Below are positions 1-11,352 of a stretch of 64,000 bases of DNA, one piece after another. The notes under the pieces are model-generated. The model did no database searches, was not told the DNA's origin, and was given only the letters and a program-made list of their open reading frames with translations. The stretch spans positions 59,253,722 through 59,317,721 of the forward strand of contig JAQMRL010000005.1 in NCBI GenBank assembly GCA_035578175.1, read 5' to 3'. A program made the translations under genes and the position numbers. How positions within the stretch are numbered: position 1 is the stretch's first letter; each line of letters begins with the position of its first letter. The stretch comes from Catonia carolina (lineage: Eukaryota; Arthropoda; Insecta; Hemiptera; Achilidae).

Positions 1-1192
1 GGGGCACTACAGACCAGATCTTCACCATTAGACAAATCATGGAGAGGTTTTATGAGCACAACATAAACTTGCACATGCTTTTCATAGATTTTAAACAGGC
101 ATTTGACAGAGTGAAGAGAGTGGAAGTGCTTGCAGCATTAGACAGGTTTGGTTTCCCAAAAAAATTGATCAATTTAGTGACACTAACAATGATTGAAACA
201 AAAGGCATGGTTCTAACTGAAGGCAGAGTAAGTAGAGAGTTCACGGTCTGTGATGGAGTGAGACAGGGTGATGTGCTGTCGGCTTTGCTCTTCAATATTG
301 TGCTTCAGAAGGCAATGGAAAGTATTGACAGAAAGGGCAACATTATGAATAGAATGACCTAAGTTATGGCATACGCCGATGATGTTGTCATAATTACAAG
401 AAGCATGCGGTCACTGGAAAAGATCTTTTTGAAGATCAAGGAGGAAGCAAAGACAGTCGGTTTGGAAATAAATGAGGGAAAAACCAAGTATCTAGAAATG
501 AGCACCAGAGGATTGAGAGGACAAGGAGCTGTAAAAATAGGAGAAAGCATGTTTGAAAAGGTGACGAGCTTCACGTACCTGGGAACTGTGATCAATAGCA
601 GTAACAGAATATCAAATGAAATAAAACGCAGGTTAATGCTGGGCAATCGTGCTTATTTTGCAAATAGAAATCTGCTTAAGTCAAAACTCCTTACTAGGAA
701 CACAAAAATGAAAATCTACAACACGCTAATAAGGCCAATTGTCACCTATGGTAGTGAAACGTGGACAATTCTCCAGGAAGATAACAAAGCCCTGAAAGTG
801 TTTGAAAGAAAAATAGTAAGGAGGATATATGGCCCGGTTTATGAGAATGGTGTGTGGAGAATCCTGAAAAATGCTGAGATAGAGATGATACTGCAAAGAA
901 GGAATATCCTCAGGTACATAAAGGCAAGACGAATAAGTTGATTTGGTCACATCGAAAGAATGTCTGATGAAAGAATGCAAAAGGTAATGCTGAAAGAGAA
1001 GTTAGAGGCAGTGAGAAGAAGAGGGAGGCCGAGAGCACGATGGCAGCAGGATGTGGAGAGGGATTTGAGATCGATGGGAGTGAGAGGATGGAGACAGACA
1101 GCGAGAGATAGAGGAGCTTGGAGGCGAATTGTGGAGGAGGCCAAGGCCCACATCGGGCTGTAGCGCCAGGATAAGTAAGTAAGTAAGTAATG
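1..1192 (+). mobile_element. Non-LTR retrotransposon 3' part with broken reverse transcriptase ORF
   Basis: One reading frame is open from base 3 to the TAG at 1161-1163 except for two in-frame stops, TAA at 360-362 and TGA at 939-941. It encodes the palm and C-terminal part of a LINE reverse transcriptase: an FIDFKQAFD block, an RQGDVLSALLFN block, the catalytic AYADDVVI box just after the first stop, a YLGTVI block, and a basic C-terminal segment rich in RGRPRARW. The 3' end runs into a short TAAG tandem repeat at about 1172-1190, a microsatellite tail usual for some LINE clades. The 5' part lies outside the window. Both stops sit where related elements normally have a sense codon, so this is a recently inactivated pseudogene. 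The clade was not assigned. Confidence 0.85.
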
Positions 1193-2089
1193 AATGAAAT
1201 GTTTTGAAAAGGAATTCTAAAGAAATTGAACCTAGTAAAAAAGTTTATTTTATTTTGATTTCTCCTGCAATGTTCCATTAAATTGGAAAAAAATGTTCGA
1301 AGGGCCTACATTTAAATATTAGACCACAGGAATTAAATGTTAGTGCCTTTATAATTAGCAGTAAACACCTGAATCATGAATAAACAGTGTGGACCACTCG
1401 TATTAGTGTTGTTATGGGACCAGTTCCGAATTATGTTAATTGTGCAGGAGGTAGCTAATGTTTGTGGACAGGTAAACGTTTTGGTTCTTAAGAATAGAAA
1501 ATTCTATTATTAGTCAAGTTCCTTTACGCGTAAGTTTTCGTAATTCGTTTAATTAATGTAATTGCATTTGTTAAAAGGCTACGTTCAATAATTAGTCCGT
1601 GTATTATTTCTTAAACCCAGATCCCCAACGAACCTAGGCTCAGGTGTTACCAGAAATTTTAAATATTCTACATTCATCACTATTTATAATACTGAAATTA
1701 CAACTATATGTATTCTGATTTAGTGAGTAAACTAACAGCAAAAACAATATACATACAAACATTTACAAATAACTACAATAAATTACTGATATAAAAATTA
1801 TTAATACTGGGCGATTCAAAAATAAGGTAGAAACAAACGGTAGAAAAAAAATAAAATCCAAAATTTTAATAACTAAAAATTCTTAAAATAACATTTGAAG
1901 ATTTTGAGGGTGTTAAGGCATAGTAATCTTACACTTCTTTTTGGTTTACTTTTACAATTTCCAGTCATGTACGGGAAAGTGACATATGCGGCACATTGTA
2001 GTTTAAGGTTTTTTATATCAAAACAGGGCCTAATTTACCTAAAAAATTGTGCCTTATATTATAAATACTATTCACGAGATTGTTTTTCG
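1193..2089. other. AT-rich intergenic stretch, nothing recognised
   Basis: No open frame of protein-like composition, no RNA gene and no repeat shared with the rest of the window was seen here. Confidence 0.5.
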
Positions 2090-2715
2090 TTAACGAGAGA
2101 TAAAGGGGGGGGGAAAAGCATCAGTGCGCATGCGCGACTGGTTTGGTATCAGTTCGCCAACACAACAACGTAAACTATGCCCAGAACTGTACAAATATAA
2201 TGGTTTCTTACCGTAAACAGAAATTTTGGTTTCTTATAAACGTGGTCTAGCTATTCATAGTGCTGCACAAAATCTAATATACAATATAATAAAATGTTGC
2301 GAAGTTGAAGCTAAACAATACCTTTTTGTACCATTTAACAAAAGCCATGCGTGAGCAGCTACCTACTGTGATGTTTCTGCTGCCAAAATTCGAAATATAA
2401 AGAAGGAAGTTAAAGACAGTGAAGAAGATAACTTCATCAATAATTTTATTGACACCTGGTAAAAAAAGGAAATGGCCAGAATATAGGAATGTCTCATTGG
2501 ATGGCTTTGACAGACATGTGGTTGTCGAAATTATGGAGAATTTTTATATCAATTTTAAGAAAGTGAAGCCGACATGAGAAAAGTTATTACCAGTTTTAAA
2601 AGAAGGCTAAATTTTAGTAGGAAACTATAAAGTAAGAAAATTTTTAAAGGAAATGAGGTTTAAGCGGAATCAGTCACAACAAAGTATATTAATTGAAAGG
2701 CAACATGTGTTTAAC
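2090..2715 (+). mobile_element. Decayed DNA transposon with transposase remnant (repeat R1, copy 1)
   Basis: The first 390 bases are a diverged copy of 43560-43985, sharing the TGCGCATGCGCGACT block. From about 2345 the plus strand reads as a broken transposase. The recognisable piece, around TPGKKRKWPEYRNVSLDGFD followed by an IMENFY segment and later a KFLKEMRFKRNQSQQS segment, resembles the N-terminal helix-turn-helix linker region of insect IS630/Tc1-mariner-type (DDE_3) transposases. Several stops and frame changes show it is dead. No terminal repeats were defined. Confidence 0.6.
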
Positions 2716-3162
2716 AAACGTTACAATTGCACGATAGTAAAATATAGTGTCTCACTGTTGAGGTTGGCAACACTTTCAGATTTTCTATTCTCTTCCTCAC
2801 AGCCCAACCATACACAAAATGCATTTTCATGACTTAGTATCTATAACAATAAGTATACGACAAATATGACATTCATTCTTACCCGCCATGGCAACTTGAG
2901 ATGAGAGAAAATATGACCTCCTGAGATTGATCAACTAACAACAGGAACAAAGGCGTTGACAACAACCACAGCAACACCGATTATAATAATTTATGACTAA
3001 TTTGTTATTATAGCTACTAATTGAATACATTTTATTTGTCGTTATTAATCGGTCAACTAAACACCCTAATAAAAATCTGAAAAAAAACAAAAACAATCAT
3101 TAATAAAAAAATCTGGAGTGAAATACTCATGCAACTGTAAATAATGCAAAGTATAATATAAT

Positions 3163-3342
3163 TGGCCGGCCCGTGGTGTAGTGGTCAGCGCAACTGGCTA
3201 CTATGTTGGGGTCCCGGGTTCGATTCCCGGTCAGGTCTGGCATTTTTTTCATCTGTAAATCACCATATATCATTACCTACGCACAAGCCCAAGGCTTATG
3301 TAGGCATCATCACTCAATTAAAAAAAAAAAAAAAAAAAAAAA
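3163..3342 (+). mobile_element. tRNA-derived SINE, family 1
   Basis: The head carries a pol III box A (TGGTGTAGTGG, 3174-3184) and a perfect box B (GGTTCGATTCC, 3217-3227). About 90 bases of unrelated body follow, then a pure A tail at about 3319-3342. A diverged second copy is at 12497-12640. Confidence 0.85.
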
Positions 3343-3364
3343 AATTTATCATGAGCGGATGACA

Positions 3365-3732
3365 ATATAATGCTTTTCATGGTTAATGAGCTCTGCTGTT
3401 CCACGCGTTTAGACCAATCAGAACGTTTGCCAGCGTTGTCAGATTGTATGAATGCACAATCATGCATATAAGAGCCACAGTAGTTCACTCGTGTTTTGCA
3501 TCGCGTACGGAACAGATCGCTTATAGAAAGCGTTAACATGCAATACTTTATAATATAATCAACTGATTGTATGTTCATAGGATACAATTGTTATTGAAAG
3601 ACCAACAAAATGGCTGACAAAATATATAACAGAGCAAGTATTGGCAACGTTGCTGGCAAGTCATTGGATAGCTATGAAGTGGGTAGGGGGCAATGCGTAC
3701 ATTCACAGCTCATCCGTCCTGAAAAATACTAT
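3365..3732 (+). repeat. Repeat R1b, copy 1, with promoter-like core
   Basis: About 365 bases match 45620-45985 in the same orientation. The conserved part includes a TATA-like element (CATATAAGAGCC at about 3464), the string CAGTAGTTCACT, and TGCAATACTTTATAATATAA. It sits inside an R2 copy. It may be a solo LTR or the 5' end of an element; no clean terminal repeats or target duplication were found. Confidence 0.5.
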
Positions 3733-4510
3733 AAATGAAAATCAACCTCCGTTGGAATTTGATTCTCAAAAGCAAATCAATAATTGCCGCTAAACTAAGC
3801 TCTGTAGAGAAAAAAAGCTTGAAATAAAAGTTGGAGGTTTTTGTTAACTTTCTATAACTTTAGTTCCAAATACTTCTGTCATAAAATGCAAATGTCTCCA
3901 ATCTTAAAAAACTAATTTTTAATTGGTAAGTAAAATACGGAAAATTACTAATTGATGGTAAACCAAGCGTTGTAGAAAACAATATTTCGGATAAATCTTT
4001 AAATTGCAACTTACGTTTAATTCTGTTATAAAAATATTTAATTTTTCACTGACCTGTTATATCACTCATATTTTACGTTTTATTACATAATCCTTTTATT
4101 ACATAATCATTCATAAATCGTTGTTTTAATTTATATACTTTGATAGTGCTGGATCCAGCAAAACATGCCAGTACGTAGTACAATTATGTGAAAAGGAAAA
4201 AAAGAGTGATGTAACAGCTGTAGCATGTCAGTGAAAAAATTAAATACTTTTAAAATAGAAATTTAATTATACACGTTTTTACTCCAAATACATTAAAAAA
4301 CATAAGTGAAAAATTGCACAAATAAACTACTACTTCCAGATGACTGATCTTGATAAAAATGTTCGTATCGGGTCCCCTCATGGTAGTTATTTTCTTACAA
4401 AATTCCGTTCTTGAGATATTTTGTTCACTCAATTTTGATCAACAAGAAAACGATACTTTACTTCCGTACATATTCATATAGGGCCAGAAAAAGTAAAATT
4501 TTTTTATGGT

Positions 4511-6660
4511 TAACCATTTCACAACAGAGTTGTTTCAAAAAAAAATTATGGACAGACTAAGTTTTTCATGAGTTCCTTGCGTCATGATGAAGCTCCATTT
4601 CATTGTTACAGGATTTTTTCCAGTTTTGGAAGGTTAGAAGGGATATTAAAGTTCATCAGTAAGGTATCTTAAGTTAGGTTATATTTGGTTTTTGCATGCT
4701 AAGATTACAAGGTTAGTTATTCATAAACTAAAATTTTTAAATAGGTAATTAATTTTTGTAAATGTATACATACACAATTACAAACTAAAATCAAAATTAA
4801 GCTCATGTACAGTATTGGTATTTATATAATAGAAAACTATTTTAAATAGCAGTACACATGTAATAGAAAAAATCCCACTTTAGAGATTAACTCCATGCAC
4901 AAATAAGGAGCACCTGTTACAACTCTTTTTGTTTACTAACGACATGTTTCTTCTAGTTTCGTTAGATCGTTTGGCAAAAATGTTCTGTAGTTGGTTTTTC
5001 CAATGTTTCAATTTTTAAAATTGAAATAAAAGTTTTCAAGTTTGATTAAGAGAACTTTAGTTTTTAAGTTTTCTGTACCATTTACCTACCAATATAACGC
5101 CTATTTAATCTGTACATACTTGACTTTCAAAATCAATTATAATACAGGTGTAACTAACCTTTACAAATTTAGTTAGGTTAGTAAACTTAAATTAACTATT
5201 TTAATACCTAATCAATATAGTATTTATAATCTTAATAGTATTGCCAAAAAGTAAATTCCAACATAGTTAATTTCAGGGCGCTTAATACAAAAGTTTAAAT
5301 AAGTCAGGGTTGCGTTAATACAGCGATACAAATCGAAGGTTAAAAACCATAAATATATAATACAATGTGTTTTAAAATTAAAAAGCTTCGTAAGAAAAAA
5401 ATGGGATTCTTATGTACAAAAACTTTATTTAGTTAAATTTTAGGTAATCAAATCTTATTTGTAAAAAAAATATTTTTGAATTTCCCAATCATCCCTCAAA
5501 GTAACTATTTATAATACAATCTAAAAAATAAAAAATAGTAATTATATTAATATAATGAAATAGATAATCAAAAAATTAAAATAATAAGAATATAAACATT
5601 TTCAAAACAGTGTGAAAAAGTAGGCATGAAGACTGTTGTTCCAATTTCAGTATTTTGAATAACATAAAAGTAAATATTTGTATAAACTTAAACGAAGTAA
5701 CAATATGAATTAACAAATTTAGTTACTTAAATATGTATTAATAACTATAACGAAACATGAGAAATTTTGATTCCAAATGAATAATTTTAACTGTTTTATG
5801 TTCACCAAATGATCAGCATAGTAAGATAGTAACAAAATAAACACTCCTGTTCAATCGAATAAAATGGAAGAATTTATAACCAATAAAAATTGAATTTTAT
5901 ACAAAACTATAATCTATTTAAACTAAAATTGTTAAGTAAATCAGAAATACACACTAATTAAATAACAATCATTTAAGAAATTTCATTAAATTAACCAAGC
6001 CCTTGACGAGAATTAAAAATGTATATAGATGAAAAAGAAGTAATTGATACCTTGAAGAAATGAAAATATTAAATTAACTGGTTATACTTACAGAATAAAA
6101 GTCGAAAAACATGTTTACGTTAATATAATACAGTACATAAGCTAACAAGTAAAGACACGGACGGATACAAGCGTCACAAACCTTACTAGGTCTTCCCCCT
6201 TCACACTCTTGTCATTGTACCGCTCAGGTGTATAAAAGAACCACTGCGATAATAATCTTAAAATACGTAATACAATACTTTAACGTAATGATTGGAATTT
6301 CCCAAAACAATCTTTAATTAAAACCGGTACATGTATTACACTACTAATTGCATAGTATGATCTACTTTAAATTATTCATTTTATAAGACGTATTAGTAAA
6401 AAGTAGCATAAAAATGTAATATTAATTCATAATATACATACGATTGTAAAATGCATACATAATTGTTCAAGTGTTAATGATATAAATAAAAAATGGTTTA
6501 AGCATTCAATTTTGTGCGTACGTATTACAAAAATCACTAATAATTGTAATTTGTATTAATAACATGACAAGTCTGTCCAAATAATACAACATCTGGACGA
6601 TCTGGGCTAACGTCGCCGATCTATTAATGATAGCGTTCATGTAACGCGATACTAGTTATT
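4511..6660. other. AT-rich intergenic stretch, nothing recognised
   Basis: No convincing coding segment was seen on either strand. A TATAAAAG string at about 6220 is isolated and not followed by an open frame. Confidence 0.5.
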
Positions 6661-7857
6661 CCCGCCATGAATTATTCAAATTTAAATGAACGTCATCTGT
6701 CTTATCCCACGAGAAATTTTCATATCCAGACTTTTGGTTTGTTTGTTTCTTTCAAAATAGGTTTGAGTCAAATATTTACATCATTAAAAATTCAATTTCA
6801 AAAATTTTCACAATACTTTGAATTACCTTTATCAAGGGCATACCTAGTACCTACTAAGGGTGGGACTGGATGCATATTTAGTTTGTGAAGACCATAAACT
6901 TTATTTTTTCTTTTAGAAAAGAGGCAGCTGTCTCCTACTCCTCGCTGGTGACATCCTTGAACGATATTGAAAAAAAATTTCAAAGAAAGTGATAAAATTT
7001 ATGCCAAATAAAACTGTTGTCATGGTGTTTGAAAAATTTAAAAAAATTACTTTTGACAAAACTACTTTCAGTTCTTGAAGATTCACATACTTCATGCACC
7101 ATTACATACAAACTATGTAACAGATTACACAGCATTGGGTTTTGAATAACAGCTTCATATAAATGTAAATATTGCTCAAGTATTTTGTCTGGCATCAGGG
7201 ATGTTCATTTATACTCAAAAAATTGTCTTCCATTTTTGTACTTTTAATTAATAATGAAGCCTTTCTTGACAAAGAGGTTTTTCGGAGTCAGAGAGAACAA
7301 TATTTATCTGCAACTCATTCCATCAACACAGGGTACCACGAAATTCTATCTTTTCTCCTTTTTTGACTCTCAACCAACACTGCAGTATTTCAATGGTTCT
7401 ATCATTTTTGCCTCTTCTTTAGACAGTCTCTACAGTAAACATACTGATTTTTCCTGATATCTGTGACAAAAATGTTTGCCAACATAGAACTACCATTCTT
7501 TATACAGTAGATGCTTCATTAACAAAGGTAATTGGGAATAAAGTTATCATGGATACAAAAAAAAAAAAATGGATAACACAGATCTTGTACAAATTTGTAT
7601 ATTACATCTGTTTTTTTTTGGGGGGGGGGGAGGAGGTTAAAGTTAGCCACTAAATCGTAATTATTTACATACGCCTAAAGTGTTTGTAAGTTGTTAAATA
7701 TTATTACATTACTGTGTTATATCCGGTAACAAAAAAAAAAAAAAAATTAATGTATTTAGATGTTAATATATTTGATTATAATAGAGAAAAATATTTATAT
7801 TCAGTATGTAGGCCTACATACATTTTTTGTATGAAGAAATCTTTTTCCAATTTTTTG
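6661..7857 (-). other. Unassigned, possibly decayed coding DNA
   Basis: The minus strand between about 7195 and 6900 has overlapping short open frames of protein-like composition (for example DKILEQYLHLYEAVIQNP, continuing into a Lys/Phe-rich part), broken by stops. This suggests an old transposase or pseudogene, but no family could be named. The rest includes a poly-T/poly-G tract near 7611-7630 and an A tract near 7730. Confidence 0.25.
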
Positions 7858-8440
7858 TTAAACGACTTGGTTCTGTTTTTCGCAACAAGGTAGCATCAAT
7901 GCTTCAGTGAAAGAAGATAGGGGTTGTACATTCTCTTGCTCCTGAAGGTAGGTGATAGTTGAGTTGACAGATTTTAGACCTTTCGAGTGTAATATTTTCT
8001 CCACCCTTTCAGTCTCGTTAACACCATCTTCTTGTGGGGAAGGTATGTCTAACAATGTCATTGTTTGTCAGTTCAAAGTCTTTATCACATTTACCTACTC
8101 TTGAATTTTTTTCGTATTTATTGGTTCAATGACAGTAAGTCTATTATCAATGTTCATTAGTTCATATATATACGTCTTGTTATTTTTCTGCATTTTTTGA
8201 TATATTTTAGTAGTGCTTTCAATTTCAAAAAGTTCCATAACATATTTTTTTACATCATTCCAAGCCATTGTGACCCAACCACATCTTTCAAAGTTAAAAC
8301 TTTGAATGATAAGGGTTTCAAAAACTGAGTTGTCTTCTATTTATTCGATCAAATGTTTCAAAGTCTTTGGGAGTAACTTCTTTTCAATGTTTGAGACACC
8401 TTGATTGAGTAATTGAGAAGCCTGTAGTGTATAATGGAGT
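7858..8440 (-). pseudogene. pogo/Tigger-like transposase remnant
   Basis: Read on the minus strand from about 8440, the broken translation holds LNQGVSNIEKKLLPKTL, then ERCGWVTMAWNDVKKYV. These correspond in order to the QPLDQGV and AW-x-x-V blocks near the C terminus of CENP-B-like DDE transposases of the pogo/Tigger group. A short open frame at 7858-8061 ends it. Stops interrupt the frame and no catalytic triad is left. Confidence 0.5.
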
Positions 8441-9594
8441 AATATTACTTATAGTGATACAAATAAGTGGGTTCAATGACCGAAGACGAAACAAGTATTT
8501 CTTTTACGTTCTCTGTTTGCTCTGTAGTATTAACTCTCAGGTTACTTTCCAAACTTCAGATTAACCCATTGACAAAATGCAAAACTTGGTTAACCATGCG
8601 GCTACTGTAACTCTAAATGTCTTAGCCAGGGTACATACCGAAGATGCACAGTATTTCCAAAGCAGCATGCCGTGTATAGTTTCACGCTTCAAAATGTCAT
8701 CTAGTGAACAAACCCGTTGCATTGAATTTGACAGTGAGTGCCCTCTGCACCTTTTCCTGTTCGTTTTGGTTGCTGTACTCCTTCAATTTGTAATTGTACA
8801 GAACTGGAAACTGTTCCACTGCTTATACAAAAGTTGTATTTTCACAACCACTGTTCGCCAAAGGCATTTTGTGTGAATTCACAGTACGTCTACAACAATA
8901 ATAATTTGTAAAACACTGAGTAAGTTAGTGCAATCACAGCAGAAACAATACCCACAATGCCCCAAAATTTCTATCTGAGCTTGCACTAGGTCAAGCGGTG
9001 AGCTGTATGCAGGCTCAAATACCAATTGGTTGGTGGTTGAGATGCAGCTGTGATGCAAAGAAAATGCACCTCGCTGCCATATCTTGTGTGCCTATAAGGT
9101 CCCATATAACAGCATTGGTTGGTTTTCAAGCTGCATGCATTACAATATCACGTACATCACGCTGTATGCTGTACATTTCCAGTGCGTACCCTGCCTTAAT
9201 GTGAAATTTTACTTTCAAGTCTTTCCTGCAATTGCAGTTTTATTTTTATTTAACCCTATGGTATATTACAATAGCCTTCAGTACAGATATTCAATAAATT
9301 ACTTATGAAAAGTATTTGATAAATTTCAATATCATTCTAAGGCAATCTGACATTTGGAACATCTCATAATGGAATCACATCACAATAAACAAACACAATA
9401 TTTTAATAAATATAAATTTATTATTGTTATTTTACAACAGAAAACATAAACAATTGCCTCTTTTTACATTTTTATTTTTTTAAATTACATCAAAAATGTT
9501 TTGTACCATACAAATTTGTAATATAAAATCCTGAAATGTTATTTTATTATTATTTTTATTAAATGCATTAATGAACCACGCAAAGTGTTTAACT
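8441..9594. other. Intergenic stretch, nothing assigned
   Basis: An open frame of 99 codons at 8577-8876 on the plus strand has no recognisable domain and is treated as chance. The segment 8940-9200 is less AT-rich than its surroundings and may be an unrecognised repeat. Confidence 0.4.
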
Positions 9595-9823
9595 GTCAGT
9601 GATTGATGGAACAAGGAGATTCAGTAGTAGATACTCTGGCTGGGAAAGAGAGGTAGAGGTCATCCTCAAACACGATGGAGAGATGACTTGAAACTGGTAG
9701 AAGGATTTAATTGGGAAGGAATTACACAGAATAGGGAATATAGAGGCCTATATCCAACACTAGATGATGACAGTCTGATGATGAAGATATCCAACACTAG
9801 ATGATGACAGTCTGATGATGAAG
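9595..9823 (+). mobile_element. LINE 3' end fragment with 37-bp tandem duplication
   Basis: The plus strand reads GKRGRGHPQTRWRDDLK followed by a WEGITQNREYRGLYPT piece, the typical C terminus of many insect LINE reverse transcriptases. It runs into two exact 37-bp copies (9750-9786 and 9787-9823) that contain the ATGATGACAGTCTGATGATG tail. Confidence 0.7.
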
Positions 9824-9959
9824 AAGGAGACGAAGATAATGTGTTTAGAAGTACAGTAAAACCTTGTAAATCTGGATCAGATTTGCAGACATTTTAAATT
9901 TAATGTTCACATAGATAATTTTTAACTACGGTAGCAAGAACCTAACTAAAAGTACGCCA

Positions 9960-10280
9960 AACATTCACTTTTTATTTTGAGGTCAACCTCAACTCCAAAA
10001 ACACCACAACAGGATGCAGATGGATCAGGGAAATAAGAGAGGATCTGAGGGAGATTGGCCTTACTCCGAACGATGCAACAGACAAAAAAAAATTAAACAA
10101 TAAAATCCCAAAAAAATACTCCCGCTTCACACTTACAAGAAGAAAACTCACAACACAAATTTTTACAACACCAGAAAGGGCACAAAGAATGTATGAAGAA
10201 GTATTGGGAGGACCGCAAGGCCCGAATAATCCCATAGAAGAGACTTGGTTAGTGGACTGACTAAAGTAATCCTATGCGGT

Positions 10281-10317
<37 letters not shown>
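9960..10317 (+). mobile_element. LINE-B 3' tail, copy 1
   Basis: The segment ends in a GACTAAAGTAATCC box followed by ATAAAA and a long A tract (10285-10317). The preceding sequence encodes a degenerate RWIREIREDLREIGLTPNDA region near the LINE C terminus. The same 3' box ends three other copies in the window, near 10800, 14540 and 18510, all on the plus strand. Confidence 0.7.
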
Positions 10318-10816
10318 AGTTCTATAAACGCAAGATATACTCAGAACTTGCATAAACAAGAAGTACAATGTAGACAACCACTACAGACTTTTGCCTAACG
10401 ATCAAGTCTACAGAGACATAGAAATAACAGTGGCCACGCACAAGAAACGTTGCCGTACTTTGGACTAAGAACACCAAACACTAGACTTTTATGCAGAATA
10501 ATTAACCTGCAATGAGATAAAAAACGGATGCTGGTAACCCATACATGTGCCACAAAGAAATCAAAAGGGATTTACAAGAAATTGGACTAACTCACGAAGA
10601 TCTAACGGAAAAATCACCCAAATACAAACAGGTCATCAAGGACCACAACCATCGGCTTACGACACAGAAAAGAGAGTGTAAGAAGAGGAAATTTTCAGAA
10701 GCAGCCAAACAGACGCGTGCTCAGAACATGAGAAAATATCACTCTAAAAATAGACTGAAAGCTTCCAAATTGACTAAAGTGGTTCATTGTGGCTAAACAA
10801 GCACTAAAAAAAAAAA
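10318..10816 (+). mobile_element. LINE-B 3' tail, copy 2
   Basis: This copy directly follows the A tract of copy 1. It has an open piece at 10545-10796 (CHKEIKRDLQEIGLTHEDLT at its start) and ends with GACTAAAGTGGTTC and an A tract. The upstream part holds frame breaks. Confidence 0.7.
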
Positions 10817-11113
10817 AACAGTTCTATATAATTTTCTTACAAAACAGTGTTTTATCATAATAAATGGTAAGACTATTTATTTAAGGATTTGTTTTGCTTA
10901 TTACTCATATTATCCAGATTTTTGATTTTCTGGATTGCCTTTGGTCCCACTTAGTCCGGATAAACGAGGTCGTACTGTACTATCTGACCAACTATGCTGT
11001 TTACCTGGCATGTTGTAATACAATTTCTGAATACAGTCATTTATACAAAGCTCTACAACATTTTCGAGACATGCTTTAAAGAGTAATTACTAAAATATAA
11101 TTGTATACACTTA

Positions 11114-11119
11114 TTTAAT
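11114..11119 (-). terminator. TBL3: Candidate poly(A) signal of TBL3
   Basis: ATTAAA on the minus strand lies 54-59 bases downstream of the TBL3 stop codon. It is the common variant of AATAAA and the nearest hexamer noted after the stop; the surrounding DNA is AT-rich, so chance is possible. Confidence 0.35.
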
Positions 11120-11172
11120 ATCTAATTATATGTAAAACATCACATCTATTCCTTATTTTTATACAATTCTTT

Positions 11173-11352
11173 TCATGACGAAGCCCTAGGTTGCATAATA
11201 TCGGAGGTATATAACAAAATTTGTAAATCTTGCTGTAACTGTGTCATACGTTTAAAATGTCGTTCAGTATAAACAAGAACAGTTTCTATGGTTGATTTAT
11301 CAGCATGAATAGTTTTACTGGTCATATCATTCAACAAAAGTGAAATCACCAA
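11173..11352 (-). CDS. TBL3: TBL3 coding exon 15 with stop codon
   Basis: Encodes residues 740-798 and the stop. The stretch VLVYTERHFKRMTQLQQDLQ is diagnostic for the end of the Utp13 domain. The acceptor is TTCTTGCAG. Confidence 0.93.
   Translation of the reverse strand: MVISLLLNDMTSKTIHADKSTIETVLVYTERHFKRMTQLQQDLQILLYTSDIMQPRASS

Larger units (their letters stand above)
3095..4510 (-). repeat. R2 repeat copy, interrupted by a SINE and by repeat R1b
   Basis: Segments 3095-3158 and about 3735-4510 match, in reverse orientation, the long copy at 52195-53170. The interruption at about 3160-3735 holds a SINE (3163-3342) and the R1b element. R2 has no coding potential. Confidence 0.65.
9854..10977. 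mobile_element. pogo-like DNA transposon with nested LINE tails
   Basis: The left end starts CAGTAAAACCTTGTAAATCT at 9854. The right end, read inward from 10977, starts CAGTACGACCTCGTTTATCC. Both are bounded by TA (9852-9853 and 10978-10979), the pogo/mariner target duplication. No transposase remains; most of the inside is two LINE-B tails. The right end is 196 bases past the TBL3 stop codon. Confidence 0.65.

Noticed and set aside
3163..3240. Functional tRNA gene
   Set aside because: Box A and B are present but the head does not fold as a full cloverleaf and is joined to a SINE body with an A tail.
3162..3362. 66-codon plus-strand frame over the SINE
   Set aside because: It reads through a tRNA-like head and A tail; composition is that of the SINE, not a protein.
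6667..6888. 73-codon plus-strand frame
   Set aside because: No domain, no promoter or splice context; it lies opposite a decayed minus-strand frame.
8577..8876. 99-codon plus-strand frame
   Set aside because: It has a hydrophobic stretch but no recognisable family and no neighbouring exons; likely chance.
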